Shown here: piece by piece, positions 1 through 8,636 of the stretch
How positions within the stretch are numbered: position 1 is the first letter of the stretch
Layout: the number at the start of each line of letters is the position of its first letter
Assembly (NCBI GenBank): GCA_963721075.1
Contig: CAVRHV010000013.1
Span: forward strand, 200,189-264,188
Length of the DNA: 64,000 bases
DNA from: DATFVA01 sp963721075
GTDB taxonomy: Bacteria; Bacteroidota; Ignavibacteria; Ignavibacteriales; Ignavibacteriaceae
Reading direction: 5' to 3'
The notes under the pieces: generated by a model
The model's input: the letters and a program-made list of their open reading frames with translations, nothing else
Told to the model about the DNA's origin: nothing
The model's database searches: none
Program-made: the position numbers and the translations under genes

Positions 1-941
1 AAATAGTAAAACCTGTCTTCGTAATCAGTAACCTTCCTGACACCAAACTCGCTTTTCTCCAGCGAGGAAAGGTCGCTGTAAATTCTGTCGAGGTAATCAT
101 CATACGTTGTTGCCTGAAAATATTTTCCATCTCCTGCAGAAGCGATCTGCTTTAAGGTTTCATCATCCAGTTTTGTAAGTACTATATTTCCGTTATCATC
201 TTTTTTGTAACCAACCTGCTGACCCTGTGCATTATAAACAGGGATCGGAACGCCGGTTGTTGATCCCAGTCCGATAGTATAGATCATAATTCCTTTATCA
301 GTTGCCGAGTTTACCGCCTGCATAATATCACCTTCGTGATCTTCACCATCAGTTATAATTACTATCACCTTCTTTGTACTGCTCTTATAGTCAAATGATT
401 TTGTCGCAAGGTTAATAGCAGACGCAATAGCAGTTCCCTGCTGCGGCACCGAATTTACATCAACAGCCGAAAGGAAGAGATTTGCCGCAGAGTAATCAGT
501 TGTAAGCGGAAACTGTACAAAAGCATCTCCAGCAAAAATAATGAGGCCGATCCTGTCGCCCCTCAGCTTATTTATCAGCGTTGTTATCTGGTACTTTGCC
601 TGATCAAGTCTGTCAGGTTTGATATCCTGTGCCAGCATACTCCGGGATACATCAAGCGCAATAAATACATCGATACCTGATTGTTTAACCTCCTGAACCC
701 TGGTGCCCACCTGAGGATTTGCGGCGGCGAAGATCAGCAATACAAGGGCAAAGAGTACAAGACCGATTTTGAACCAGTTCTTCATAATACTGAAATCAGG
801 GAAAAGCACACGGTGGAGCTTCCTGTCGGCAAATTTCTCCAGCAGTCTTTTACGGTTCCTGTTCAGATACCAGAACAGCAGTATCAGTACAGGTATCGCA
901 TAAAGCGCGTTCAAATATTCAGGATGTGCAAAACGAAACAT
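1..941 (-). CDS. BatB-like von Willebrand A (VWA) membrane protein, C-terminus cut by window edge
   Basis: Reading leftwards from an ATG at 941-939, the frame stays open to the window edge (313 codons seen). Two N-terminal membrane segments (about residues 12-26 and 58-74) precede a VWA domain with a complete MIDAS: DVSRS at 97-101, a Thr in GTAIASAI, and Asp in the ITDGED motif. Family knowledge: Bat proteins are inner-membrane VWA proteins encoded with MoxR ATPases and linked to aerotolerance or envelope integrity in Bacteroides, with no defined biochemical reaction. It follows BatA by 36 bp on the same strand and is probably the last or next-to-last gene of the moxR operon. The C-terminal region after the VWA domain is beyond the window, so a fused TPR part (BatB/BatC) cannot be excluded. 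Confidence 0.85.
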   Translation of the reverse strand, partial: MFRFAHPEYLNALYAIPVLILLFWYLNRNRKRLLEKFADRKLHRVLFPDFSIMKNWFKIGLVLFALVLLIFAAANPQVGTRVQEVKQSGIDVFIALDVSRSMLAQDIKPDRLDQAKYQITTLINKLRGDRIGLIIFAGDAFVQFPLTTDYSAANLFLSAVDVNSVPQQGTAIASAINLATKSFDYKSSTKKVIVIITDGEDHEGDIMQAVNSATDKGIMIYTIGLGSTTGVPIPVYNAQGQQVGYKKDDNGNIVLTKLDDETLKQIASAGDGKYFQATTYDDYLDRIYSDLSSLEKSEFGVRKVTDYEDRFYY

Positions 942-947
942 ATATAT

Positions 948-980
948 AATTAACAATTAACAATGATCAATTAACAATTA
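948..980. repeat. AT-rich direct/inverted repeats of TTAACAAT type
   Basis: Between BatA and BatB the motif AATTAACAATTA recurs three times around a TGATCA centre and runs into the BatA stop codon. Similar ATTAAC/GTTAAT words occur in other gaps here (around 3797-3815, 26870-26990). They look like low-complexity intergenic sequence; no function is assigned. Confidence 0.4.
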
Positions 981-1979
981 TGGAATCTTTCTTAAGACTG
1001 TGCGTGACAGCGATACCTCGAGGAATAGAAGGAAGATACCGCCGCCAAGCCAGCCGTAAAAAAGCTCCTTCGCATTTCTATAAGAAGTAATTTCAACTCT
1101 TGTTTTCTCAAGCTTGTCGATTTTGTTATAAATATCTTCAAGTGTTCTGTTGTCAGTCGCTCTGAAATACTGACCGTCGGTAATCGATGCAATTTTTTGA
1201 AGAACCGCTTCATCAATTTCAACAGGAGCCATCTGGTACCTGATGCCGAAGGGGGTCTGAACCGGGAAAGGAGCATTACCTCTTGTTCCCACACCAATAG
1301 TATATATCCTGATGCCAAAAGTCTTTGCTATTTCAGCAGCAGATACCGGATCAACCTCACCCGCATTGTTCACTCCGTCAGTAAGCAGTATTATAATCTT
1401 GCTTTTGGCATCACTGTCCTTCAGTCTGTTTACACCGTTGGCAATAGCATTTCCAATGGCTGTTCCGTCTTCTATCATTCCGCTCTTAATCTGACTCAGA
1501 AGGTTCCGCAGGACGGGATAATCAACGGTAAGCGGACACTGGGTAAAAGCATCGCGTGCAAAAACAACAAGTCCGATCCTGTCAGATGTTCTTCCTTTAA
1601 TAAAATTATCAATAACATTTTTGGCGGCCTCAAGTCGGTTAGGTTTAAGATCCTCCGCAAGCATACTTCCCGAGATATCAAGAACCATTGCTATATCAAT
1701 TCCTTCTGTATAGATATTTTCGCCTGACGAAAATGTCTGGGGACGTGCAAGGGCAACGATAAACAATGCTACTGCAAGCAGTCTGAGAATAAAAGGAACA
1801 TGTCTCAGTCTCTCCCTGAAAGTAGGAGCAAATCCCTTGAGAAATCCGAGTGAGGAGTATTTAACCGAAGGCTGCTTTCTGTAGCCTTTCAAGAAATACC
1901 AGGCTGCCATTATTGGTATGATGATCAGGAAGAATAAAATCCAGGGGTATGCAAATGAAATATCGTTAAACATTTTCAA
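978..1979 (-). CDS. BatA-like VWA-domain membrane protein
   Basis: 333 residues, the usual length for BatA. Membrane segments at about 12-30, 62-78 and near the C-terminus (308-326) flank a VWA domain. MIDAS residues are present: DISGS at 101-105, Thr in GTAIGNAI, and Asp in LTDGVNN. The arrangement predicts a VWA domain outside the cytoplasmic membrane held between helices. Its start overlaps the end of the upstream BatD-like gene by 14 bp, suggesting translational coupling. It belongs to the moxR-DUF58-bat operon; proteins of this family are thought to act with MoxR chaperone-like ATPases, with VWA domains as binding partners. ATG at 1979 and the second ATG two codons later (1973) are both possible starts. 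Confidence 0.88.
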   Translation of the reverse strand: MKMFNDISFAYPWILFFLIIIPIMAAWYFLKGYRKQPSVKYSSLGFLKGFAPTFRERLRHVPFILRLLAVALFIVALARPQTFSSGENIYTEGIDIAMVLDISGSMLAEDLKPNRLEAAKNVIDNFIKGRTSDRIGLVVFARDAFTQCPLTVDYPVLRNLLSQIKSGMIEDGTAIGNAIANGVNRLKDSDAKSKIIILLTDGVNNAGEVDPVSAAEIAKTFGIRIYTIGVGTRGNAPFPVQTPFGIRYQMAPVEIDEAVLQKIASITDGQYFRATDNRTLEDIYNKIDKLEKTRVEITSYRNAKELFYGWLGGGIFLLFLEVSLSRTVLRKIP

Positions 1980-2916
1980 TCACCTCAGTCACTGCTTCAT
2001 CGGAACCCGATTTTGTTTTCTGCACTATATCTTCTGCCTGTCGCATCATTTCTTCATTTACAGATGCCATCGGCTGATACTTCGCAAACTTCACCATATC
2101 TGCATTACTTAAAAAATTCTCTGTATCTGTTATTATTTTCTCAGTTCCTGCTCTTTTGCGCAGTTCATCAACCGCTTCGCCGGAGGTCATTTCAAGTGCC
2201 GGCAGGTTAAATCGTTCTTCAAAATATCTTCTGATAATCTCTGTAATCTCCGAATGATATTCCTTTACCATTCCCTTCTGCCATAACTGCTTTTCACTCA
2301 ATGCCCCGAGAGATTTCATTGCCGTAATATGGGGAGGCGTTTTAATAACAATTTTTTCCGGAACGTATTCTGCTTTCCGCTTCTGGTATCTTCGATAAAA
2401 ATAATAGACTGCTGCCAGGATAATTAGTCCGATCAAACCCCATAATACAATCCAGCGCCAGTCGAGAGGAATTTTAAGGGGTGCCTTTACGTCTTTTATT
2501 CCACCTTCCGGATTTACTTTTAAGGGACGGACAGTAAAATAGACTTCATTTGTGGTAATAACTCTGGCAACTGTGTCCTCTTTTGCCCTGTAATAAACGG
2601 GTACAGGAGGAACCGTTACATCAGATGAATCATACTTTGAAAAAGTATAATTGTAGGTTATAACCTGTCTGCCGTCTTTTTCCTCTTTTTGAGGGGCCTG
2701 CTGACTTATAAGCTCCATGCCCGCGAGTGTATCACTAACGGCGGGTCCGCTTACAGTGAGATCCGGGCGGACTTTTACCTGTATCGTGTAATGAATATAG
2801 TCGCCGACCTTGTATGCACTTGTATCGGTCGAAGCAAGTACAGAAATATTCTGTGCTGAAGAAAATCCTGCCAGCACTAAAATAAAAATCAGAACATTTA
2901 AGAATCTTTTTACCAT
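1966..2916 (-). CDS. BatD-like secreted and membrane-anchored protein
   Basis: 316 residues. It has a signal peptide (1-21, ending SSAQ), an extracytoplasmic beta-rich region (about 25-135) resembling the N-terminal part of BatD/oxygen-tolerance proteins, one membrane helix (156-174), and a cytoplasmic tail rich in charged helices (180-316). It is shorter than classical BatD (about 500-600 residues). It overlaps the preceding DUF58 gene by 7 bp and the following BatA gene by 14 bp, so it is embedded in the operon. Role in a MoxR-Bat envelope complex is inferred from context; no enzyme motif is visible. Confidence 0.7.
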   Translation of the reverse strand: MVKRFLNVLIFILVLAGFSSAQNISVLASTDTSAYKVGDYIHYTIQVKVRPDLTVSGPAVSDTLAGMELISQQAPQKEEKDGRQVITYNYTFSKYDSSDVTVPPVPVYYRAKEDTVARVITTNEVYFTVRPLKVNPEGGIKDVKAPLKIPLDWRWIVLWGLIGLIILAAVYYFYRRYQKRKAEYVPEKIVIKTPPHITAMKSLGALSEKQLWQKGMVKEYHSEITEIIRRYFEERFNLPALEMTSGEAVDELRKRAGTEKIITDTENFLSNADMVKFAKYQPMASVNEEMMRQAEDIVQKTKSGSDEAVTEVIENV

Positions 2917-3785
2917 CTTCTCTCACGTAATCTGAAGAATTGAACAAGTGGTTTTACGTAATCATCGCCCGTCTGCACCTCAATACTGTCCAGTCTGCTT
3001 GAAATAAACAGCGACTTTCTCTTCCGGATCATCATTTCTCTAACTTCTTTCAGCCTGTTCTGAATTTTTATACTACTGGTATCCACCCATCGTTCCTCAC
3101 CGGTTTCAGCATCAGTTAGTTTGATTAGTCCCATTTTCGGTAATTCGCTTTCGCGTTTATCGTTCAGCACAACCCCGATAAGGTCGTGTTTCTTCCCGAT
3201 AATGCGGAGAATCTTTTCATAACCTGAGTCCATAAAATCCGACAGCAGGAAAACGATACTCCTTTTTTTAATTGTGCTGTTAAGATATTCCAGCGCAGCT
3301 TTCAGGTTCGTGGTTTTGCCTTCAGGTTCAAAAGAAAGCACCTCACGAATAATACGGAGAACGTGACTTCTTCCCTTCCGAGGCGGAACAAACTTTTCAA
3401 TTTTATCGGTAAACAGGATCAATCCGACTTTATCATTATTCTTCAAAGCAGAAAAAGCGAGGATAGCACTGAGCTCAGCGGCAACCTGCTGCTTGGTTTT
3501 CTCCACTGTACCGAAGATGAGAGACCCGCTGAGATCAACCATCATCATCACCGTTAGTTCGCGTTCCTCTTCGAAAATCTTAATAAAAGGATGACCAAAC
3601 CTCGCAGTAACATTCCAGTCGATATTCCTTATATCGTCTCCGAACTGATATTCACGGACCTCCGAGAATTCCATTCCTCTGCCCTTAAACACCGAATGGT
3701 ATTCACCGGAGAAGACCTGGTTTACAAGTCCCTTCGTCCTTATCTCGATCTGTCTTACCTGTTTAAGCAGTTCTTTTGTTAACAC
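2910..3785 (-). CDS. DUF58 family protein (VWA-like, MoxR partner)
   Basis: 291 residues with the DUF58 signature around residues 42-70 (REYQFGDDIRNIDW) and a VWA-like MIDAS motif DLSGS at 84-88. No signal peptide or membrane segment is seen, so it is probably cytoplasmic. DUF58 proteins are almost always encoded directly after a MoxR AAA+ ATPase, as here (124-bp gap to MoxR), and are presumed substrates or adaptors of that ATPase. The gap holds a degenerate copy of the palindromic repeat described at 51314-51425. The 3' end overlaps the next gene by 7 bp. Confidence 0.88.
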   Translation of the reverse strand: MLTKELLKQVRQIEIRTKGLVNQVFSGEYHSVFKGRGMEFSEVREYQFGDDIRNIDWNVTARFGHPFIKIFEEERELTVMMMVDLSGSLIFGTVEKTKQQVAAELSAILAFSALKNNDKVGLILFTDKIEKFVPPRKGRSHVLRIIREVLSFEPEGKTTNLKAALEYLNSTIKKRSIVFLLSDFMDSGYEKILRIIGKKHDLIGVVLNDKRESELPKMGLIKLTDAETGEERWVDTSSIKIQNRLKEVREMMIRKRKSLFISSRLDSIEVQTGDDYVKPLVQFFRLRERRW

Positions 3786-3864
3786 TGGTTCAAATATTAA
3801 ATTGTTAATTAATCATTGATGTCACATCAGATGGTTTCAGCATAGCTGCAAAAACCAGATGTAT

Positions 3865-3905
3865 AGAGTTCTCAGTCGTCCTTCGCGACATCGTTAGAAA
3901 TGACA
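3865..3905. repeat. Degenerate palindromic (REP-like) repeat copy
   Basis: This stretch between MoxR and DUF58 shares the words TTCTCAGTCG, TCCTTCG and GAAATGACA, in the same order, with the reverse complement of the 51-bp repeats at 51314-51425. It contains a GTCG...CGAC inverted repeat. It is more diverged than the other copies. Confidence 0.5.
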
Positions 3906-3909
3906 GTAA

Positions 3910-4893
3910 TTACGGGACTTCAATCTTATTCAGAATTTCCTGTATAATGTATTCCGGAGTAATCTCCTCTGCTTCAGCTTCATACGTAACCGCAACTCTG
4001 TGCCGCATAACATCGAGGCATATTGCACGTACATCTTCAGGTATTACATAACCTCGTCTTTTAATAAAAGCCATAGCCTTTGCACCAAGTGCAAGATTAA
4101 TTGTTGCACGCGGGGATCCGCCGTATGAAATAAGGTCTGTAAGATTATTTAATCCGAATTCCTTCGGCGAACGGGTTGCAAAGACAATATCGAGGATATA
4201 TTTCTCAATCTTCTCATCAACGTAAACATCGTGCACCAGGTTTCTTGCTTTAAGAATTTCTTCAGGAGAAATAACCGGATTTATTTTATCTTCAACCAGG
4301 TTTACATTATTGCGCATAATCTTTAGTTCTTCATCGCGTGAGGGATAGGATATTTTTACCTTCAACATAAAACGGTCGACCTGCGCTTCAGGAAGCGGAT
4401 ATGTTCCTTCCTGCTCAATCGGGTTCTGGGTCGCAAGTACAAGGAATGGTTCCTCAAGGTAGAAAGTTTCTTCACCGATTGTAACCTGGCGCTCCTGCAT
4501 AGCCTCAAGGAGAGCACTCTGCACTTTTGCAGGGGCACGGTTTATTTCATCAGCGAGAATAAAATTAGCAAAGAGAGGACCTTTGCGGATGAAGAAATTG
4601 CCTTCCTTCTGGTTGTAGATCATTGTGCCGACGAGATCGGCCGGAAGTAAGTCGGGTGTAAACTGTATACGCTGAAACTTAGCTTTCATTGCAGCGGAAA
4701 GCGATTTGATAGCAAGAGTTTTCGCCAGTCCCGGCACTCCTTCAAGCAGAATATGTCCGTTACCGAGGAGACCTACAATTAATCTCTCGACCATCGCCTT
4801 TTGTCCCACGATAACCTTGCCGATTTCGCTCATCAGCAGATCTATAAATGCGCTTTCCTGTTTGATTTTTTCATTAAGAGCAGAAATATCCAA
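3910..4893 (-). CDS. MoxR family AAA+ ATPase
   Basis: 327 residues, standard MoxR length. Walker A GVPGLAKT at 52-59, Walker B FILADE at 111-116, sensor 1 in ATQNPIEQEGTYPLPEAQ, followed by the C-terminal lid domain. MoxR ATPases are cytoplasmic chaperone-like remodellers thought to act on VWA proteins, for example in metal insertion or complex assembly. It is the first gene of the moxR-DUF58-BatD-like-batA-batB series. A candidate -7 promoter element lies at 5062-5069 and an 11-bp tandem repeat at 5153-5218 upstream. Confidence 0.93.
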   Translation of the reverse strand: MDISALNEKIKQESAFIDLLMSEIGKVIVGQKAMVERLIVGLLGNGHILLEGVPGLAKTLAIKSLSAAMKAKFQRIQFTPDLLPADLVGTMIYNQKEGNFFIRKGPLFANFILADEINRAPAKVQSALLEAMQERQVTIGEETFYLEEPFLVLATQNPIEQEGTYPLPEAQVDRFMLKVKISYPSRDEELKIMRNNVNLVEDKINPVISPEEILKARNLVHDVYVDEKIEKYILDIVFATRSPKEFGLNNLTDLISYGGSPRATINLALGAKAMAFIKRRGYVIPEDVRAICLDVMRHRVAVTYEAEAEEITPEYIIQEILNKIEVP

Positions 4894-5326
4894 GTTTTAC
4901 CTCATCATTTTTTGAAATTCATTTAAAATAGATAAGCAAAAAAATATACTTTATACCCGGTAGTCAGATTAGACGGTTTCAAACATAAAAATGTTGCATT
5001 TCTTTTGCAAAAAAGTACCTGTACCGGAAAAATTTTGGTATTATTTCTTTACGACCCACGACAAAGATATTTAGTCTCATTTTAAATTATTTGTTATGAT
5101 CTTACTGATACAATTCGGCAGATTCCGGATGGGAAATACCTTCCAAAGAGTATCTGAAAACGATCTGAATACGATCTGAAAACGTTCTGAATACGCTCTG
5201 AATACGATGTGAATACGCATAAAATATATAATTATTGCATACGCATTACCGGCGGAGCTTATATATTTCCTCACAATTTATCCGGAAGAGAAGTTAAGAA
5301 AACGGGATAATTATCGTATGAAAGTT
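4894..5326. other. 433-bp gap between divergent or independent minus-strand genes
   Basis: Upstream region of moxR and downstream of rlmI. It contains a minus-strand TATCTTTG element at 5069-5062 that fits the Bacteroidetes -7 consensus TAnnTTTG, although no clear TTTG partner lies about 20 bp further up. It also holds six tandem 11-bp repeats (5153-5218). A short frame at 5077-5274 on the minus strand reads through the repeats and was not accepted as a gene. Confidence 0.5.
5153..5218. repeat. Six tandem copies of an 11-bp repeat
   Basis: Six head-to-tail units following TCTGAAtACGa start at 5153, 5164, 5175, 5186, 5197 and 5208. Positions 6-7 alternate AA/AT and the last base varies, while the TGAAnACG core is kept in every unit. 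The period is close to one DNA helical turn, so all units face nearly the same side of the helix, as repeated protein-binding sites (iterons or direct-repeat operators) do. Whether any protein binds is unknown. Confidence 0.85.
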
Positions 5327-6499
5327 TTATGCTACCCGGAATACCGCGAATTTGAGATAGGCAGTTTCCGGCATTGACGGTAATCTGGGGTGGTCTAACG
5401 AGGCGCCATTAAAATATATCTGCTGAATCTTTCTCTCTGATTTCATTGCGGCCTGGTTAACAATTTGTATAAAATCATTCTCTGCAATATGATGGGAACA
5501 GGAGGAGGTAACAAGGTATCCGTTTTGCTTCACCACCTGCAAAGCAAGTTTATTCAATCTTTCGTATCCTTTTTTTGCAACGGGAACAGATTTTCTGTTC
5601 TTCGCGAAAGCGGGAGGATCGATCATCACAACATCGAAGAAATTTTTTTCATTTATACATTTTTCGAGATAATCGAATACATCGAATGTAATAAAACCTG
5701 ACTCAGAGGTTAACCCATTAAGCTTGAAATTATTTTCGGCACTCATAATTTCATTTGAGGAAGAATCGACGAAAGTGACCGAAGCTGCTCCTGCCTTAGA
5801 AGCATGCAGACCAAATCCGCCCGAATTACAAAAAGCATCAAGCACATTTTTTGACTGCGATAACTTTTCAATAAAGAACCTGTTGTCAGACTGATCAAAA
5901 TAGAAACCGGTTTTCTGTCCTTTTCCAAAGTTAATTTCGTATTGGAGTGAGCCGTCACTTATTACTTCACTCTTCATTTCACCAAGGTATACCTTATTTT
6001 CAGCGGGAATCCCTTCAAGTTTTCTGAAATAATCTTCGTTCTTTGTGAAGATATTTTCGGCCGAGAAATCATTCTTAAGGATTTCGATGAGCAGATCAAT
6101 ATTATTTTCCATACCGGCAGAATAAACCTGCAGCACGAAAGTATTATTATACTTATCAATGATCAATCCAGGCAGATAATCGCTCTCACTAAATACCATC
6201 CTGAAAGAATCACGGTCAGGGTAGAGATTTTTTCTGAGTCTGTAGGCGGCCGTAAGCCTGGAGCGGAGCAGAGCTTTTAAATTATCTGCTTTTTCTGAAG
6301 ATATTATACGTACGGCAATGAGGGAATTCCTGTTATAAAATCCGGTACCGAGGAAATTATTTCTGGAATCGAATACTTCAACTAAAGCACCGTTTTGCGG
6401 GTCTCCTTCAGAAGCGGCGATCTCATTGCTGAAGATCCACAGGTGTCCTGTTTTTAACCTTCGTTCTTCATTCTTTTTAAGTTGTATCCTGTCATTCAT
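5327..6499 (-). CDS. rlmI: 23S rRNA (cytosine-C5) methyltransferase, RlmI family
   Basis: 390 residues, as in E. coli RlmI (396). An N-terminal PUA domain (1-75; GHLWIFSNEI, GTGFYN) is followed by an RlmI-like linker and a SAM-dependent methyltransferase domain with motif I DAFCNSGGFGLHA, motif IV DPPAFAKN and the catalytic Cys in TSSCSHH. The enzyme methylates C1962 of 23S rRNA using S-adenosylmethionine in the cytoplasm. It stands alone on the minus strand, divergent from the thiamine-binding protein gene. The ATG at 6499 starts just before the PUA fold, as expected. Confidence 0.92.
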   Translation of the reverse strand: MNDRIQLKKNEERRLKTGHLWIFSNEIAASEGDPQNGALVEVFDSRNNFLGTGFYNRNSLIAVRIISSEKADNLKALLRSRLTAAYRLRKNLYPDRDSFRMVFSESDYLPGLIIDKYNNTFVLQVYSAGMENNIDLLIEILKNDFSAENIFTKNEDYFRKLEGIPAENKVYLGEMKSEVISDGSLQYEINFGKGQKTGFYFDQSDNRFFIEKLSQSKNVLDAFCNSGGFGLHASKAGAASVTFVDSSSNEIMSAENNFKLNGLTSESGFITFDVFDYLEKCINEKNFFDVVMIDPPAFAKNRKSVPVAKKGYERLNKLALQVVKQNGYLVTSSCSHHIAENDFIQIVNQAAMKSERKIQQIYFNGASLDHPRLPSMPETAYLKFAVFRVA

Positions 6500-6655
6500 A
6501 GGGTTGCGTATTATTTGTATTTTTGTTTGTATTAAGATATGAATAATAAGGCTTTAGTGAAAAGGCGATTTATGAAATTGAGACAATGCCGGATTACTAC
6601 GCGGTCTGCCATTTTGTCATACTTGTTGAATATTTTAACGGAGAGGAAATAGCAA

Positions 6656-6961
6656 ATGAAGGTATTAGTTGATTTATGTGTGGTACCAATAGGTGTGGGA
6701 GTATCGGTTTCTCCCTATATAGCGAAGTGTGAAAAGATACTTAAGGATGCGGGATTAAAAACAATACTCCATTCTTACGGAACGAACATCGAAGGTGAAT
6801 GGGATGATGTTTTTACGGCAATAAAAAAATGTCATCAGGAAATTCATGAGATGGGAGTCCCGAGGATCTCTACTACAATCAGGCTGGGAACAAGAACAGA
6901 CAGAGACCAGACGATGGCCGATAAAATAAAAAGTGTTCAGCAGAAACTGGAAAATCTATAG
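6656..6961 (+). CDS. MTH1187 family thiamine-binding protein
   Basis: 101 residues, the full length of the small ferredoxin-fold MTH1187/YkoF-type family. Family-typical segments are visible: VSPYIAKCEKILKDAGL, a GTNIEGEWDD turn, and STTIRLGTRTDR near the end. Members bind thiamine or related ligands and are often tetrameric. A GGAGAGG ribosome-binding site lies 10 bases before the ATG. It is followed 18 bp later by a membrane protein gene, which could be a transporter partner, but nothing in that gene proves it. Confidence 0.85.
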   Translation: MKVLVDLCVVPIGVGVSVSPYIAKCEKILKDAGLKTILHSYGTNIEGEWDDVFTAIKKCHQEIHEMGVPRISTTIRLGTRTDRDQTMADKIKSVQQKLENL

Positions 6962-6979
6962 ACTGCTTATTTTATAAGG

Positions 6980-7840
6980 ATGGGAAAAGCAAAAAACAGC
7001 AGAAGCTTCCCTGTTTACGGATGGACAGGATTGATACTGGTAATAGTATTCTGGTACCTGAACTGGTTTCTTACAGGACTAAGAACCGACTGGGCATTCT
7101 TTCCTCTGTGGCTGGGTTTCTGTCTTACCGTTGACGGACTGGTTTACTTACGCAAAGGAACTTCTCTGATAAAAAGAAGCGTACGTAAGTATATCCTGCT
7201 GTTCGTAATATCGGCTCCGGTCTGGTGGCTTTTTGAACTGTTCAATTCATTCACGCACAACTGGATCTATGACGGAAAGCAGTACTTCACTGACCTGCAG
7301 TTCTTCATTCTCGCATCAATAAGTTTTTCAACAGTAATACCCGCAGTTTTCGAAGCATCCGAGCTGGCGGGTACTTTCAAATGGATAAGAGACCTCAAAC
7401 CCTACAGGAAGCTTAAGCCGTCAGATAAGGTGACGGGCTGGTTCATATTTCTCGGAATTCTTACTCTGGTACTGGAGCTTCTTTTCCCTAAAGTATTTTA
7501 TCCCTTCATCTGGATAACTGTGTATTTTCTTGTTGAACCGGTTAATATTAAGATGAATAACCGAAATCTTCTAATGTATACCGGGGATGGCAACTGGAAA
7601 CCTGTAGTCGCTTTATGGATCGGCTGCCTGATTTGCGCTTTTTTCTGGGAGATGTGGAATTACTATTCTTACCCGAAATGGAATTACTATCTGCCTATGG
7701 TAAACTTCCTGCACGTATTTGAAATGCCGCTGTTGGGTTACATAGGGTATCTACCCTTCTCACTTGAGCTTTTTGCCGTGTATCACTTAATTATTGGTAT
7801 GTTTGGTGATAAAGAGCAAAAGTTCGTGGAACCGGTATAA
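6980..7840 (+). CDS. Trp-rich multi-spanning membrane protein of unknown function
   Basis: 286 residues with about eight predicted hydrophobic helices (roughly 14-32, 38-55, 68-88, 102-125, 148-166, 169-186, 208-228, 243-275). Trp and Tyr are unusually frequent and cluster at helix ends, for example VWWLFELF and FFWEMWNYY. I do not recognise the family and see no catalytic motif. It lies between a thiamine-binding protein gene (18 bp upstream) and a HAD phosphatase gene (36 bp downstream), all on the plus strand, so a three-gene operon is likely. Confidence 0.75.
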   Translation: MGKAKNSRSFPVYGWTGLILVIVFWYLNWFLTGLRTDWAFFPLWLGFCLTVDGLVYLRKGTSLIKRSVRKYILLFVISAPVWWLFELFNSFTHNWIYDGKQYFTDLQFFILASISFSTVIPAVFEASELAGTFKWIRDLKPYRKLKPSDKVTGWFIFLGILTLVLELLFPKVFYPFIWITVYFLVEPVNIKMNNRNLLMYTGDGNWKPVVALWIGCLICAFFWEMWNYYSYPKWNYYLPMVNFLHVFEMPLLGYIGYLPFSLELFAVYHLIIGMFGDKEQKFVEPV

Positions 7841-7876
7841 AGCTTTATTTTACGAAATGAATAAGAAGGAAATTTA

Positions 7877-8534
7877 ATGGCTGGTTATAAAGGAATAATT
7901 TTCGATATGGACGGAACCCTTACTTCAACAAATGATCTGATTTTTGCTTCTTTTAATTTTATTACTGAAAAATACCTCGGGAAGACATTTACTCCCAAGG
8001 AGATCGTAAGCTGGTTCGGCCCCACCGAGGATGTAATATTAAAGGAATTCTGCGGTGATAACTATGAAAAAGCAAGGGAGGAATACTACAAATTCTATTC
8101 TGATAATCATCATATGGCTGACATTTACCCGGGTATGAAGGAAATTCTTGAAAAACTGAAATCGCAGGGAGTATTACTTTCTATTTATACGGGAAAAGGA
8201 AGAGAAGCAGCCATCATAACTCTAAAAAAAATAGGCATTTACGACTTCTTTGACCTTAATAATTACCGGAGATGAGGTAAAAGAACACAAACCTTCTCCC
8301 GAAGGTATAGAGATTTTTCTGGAAAAATTTAACCTGAAGAAGGAAAATGTGATCATGGTCGGGGATTCACCTTCCGATGTGAAGGCCGCACACGCAGCAG
8401 GGGTTAAAGTAGCCTCAGTTCTGTGGGATAGTCTTGCAAAAGATCACGTTTTAAAGATGGACAGCGATTTTGTGTTCAACACCGTAGCGGAATTAAAAGA
8501 TTTTTTGTTATTTGGCTCCCGACCCACTCCTTAG
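7877..8534 (+). CDS. HAD-superfamily phosphatase (phosphoglycolate phosphatase-like), frameshifted
   Basis: Joined across a one-base insertion near 8255-8262, the gene encodes 218 residues, typical for the family. Motif I DMDGT (nucleophile Asp) lies near residue 11, motif II is the Thr in SIYTGKG, a motif III Lys lies in EVKEHKPSP and motif IV is VGDSPSD. A helical cap sits between motifs I and II, as in phosphoglycolate phosphatase and beta-phosphoglucomutase relatives; the substrate cannot be read from sequence. The first frame ends in a stop at 8273-8275 while the second continues the HAD fold without loss, so the break is probably a sequence error. A clear ribosome-binding site AAGGAAA precedes the ATG. 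Confidence 0.85.
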
Positions 8535-8535
8535 T

Positions 8536-8581
8536 CTCCTCCCCCATATAAATCTAAATTTTAGTTTTGAGGGAGGGGCTT
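8536..8581. terminator. Long hairpin between HAD gene and minus-strand barrel gene
   Basis: CCTCCC and GGGAGG arms flank an inner CTAAA-T-TTTAG palindrome, giving a long imperfect hairpin just after the HAD stop codon and before the convergent barrel gene. It could act as a bidirectional terminator; the T-tract on the plus side is weak (TTGTTTTATTT). Confidence 0.45.
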
Positions 8582-8636
8582 GTTTTATTTAAGATTGAAG
8601 ATTTAATATTGATTATTGATTATTGAATATTGAGAA

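Noticed and set aside
1197..1727. 176-codon frame antisense to batA
   Set aside because: Lies entirely inside a well-supported gene on the other strand and has no domain; a shadow frame.
5077..5274. 65-codon minus-strand frame upstream of moxR
   Set aside because: It is read through the 11-bp tandem repeats and has no recognisable start context or motif.
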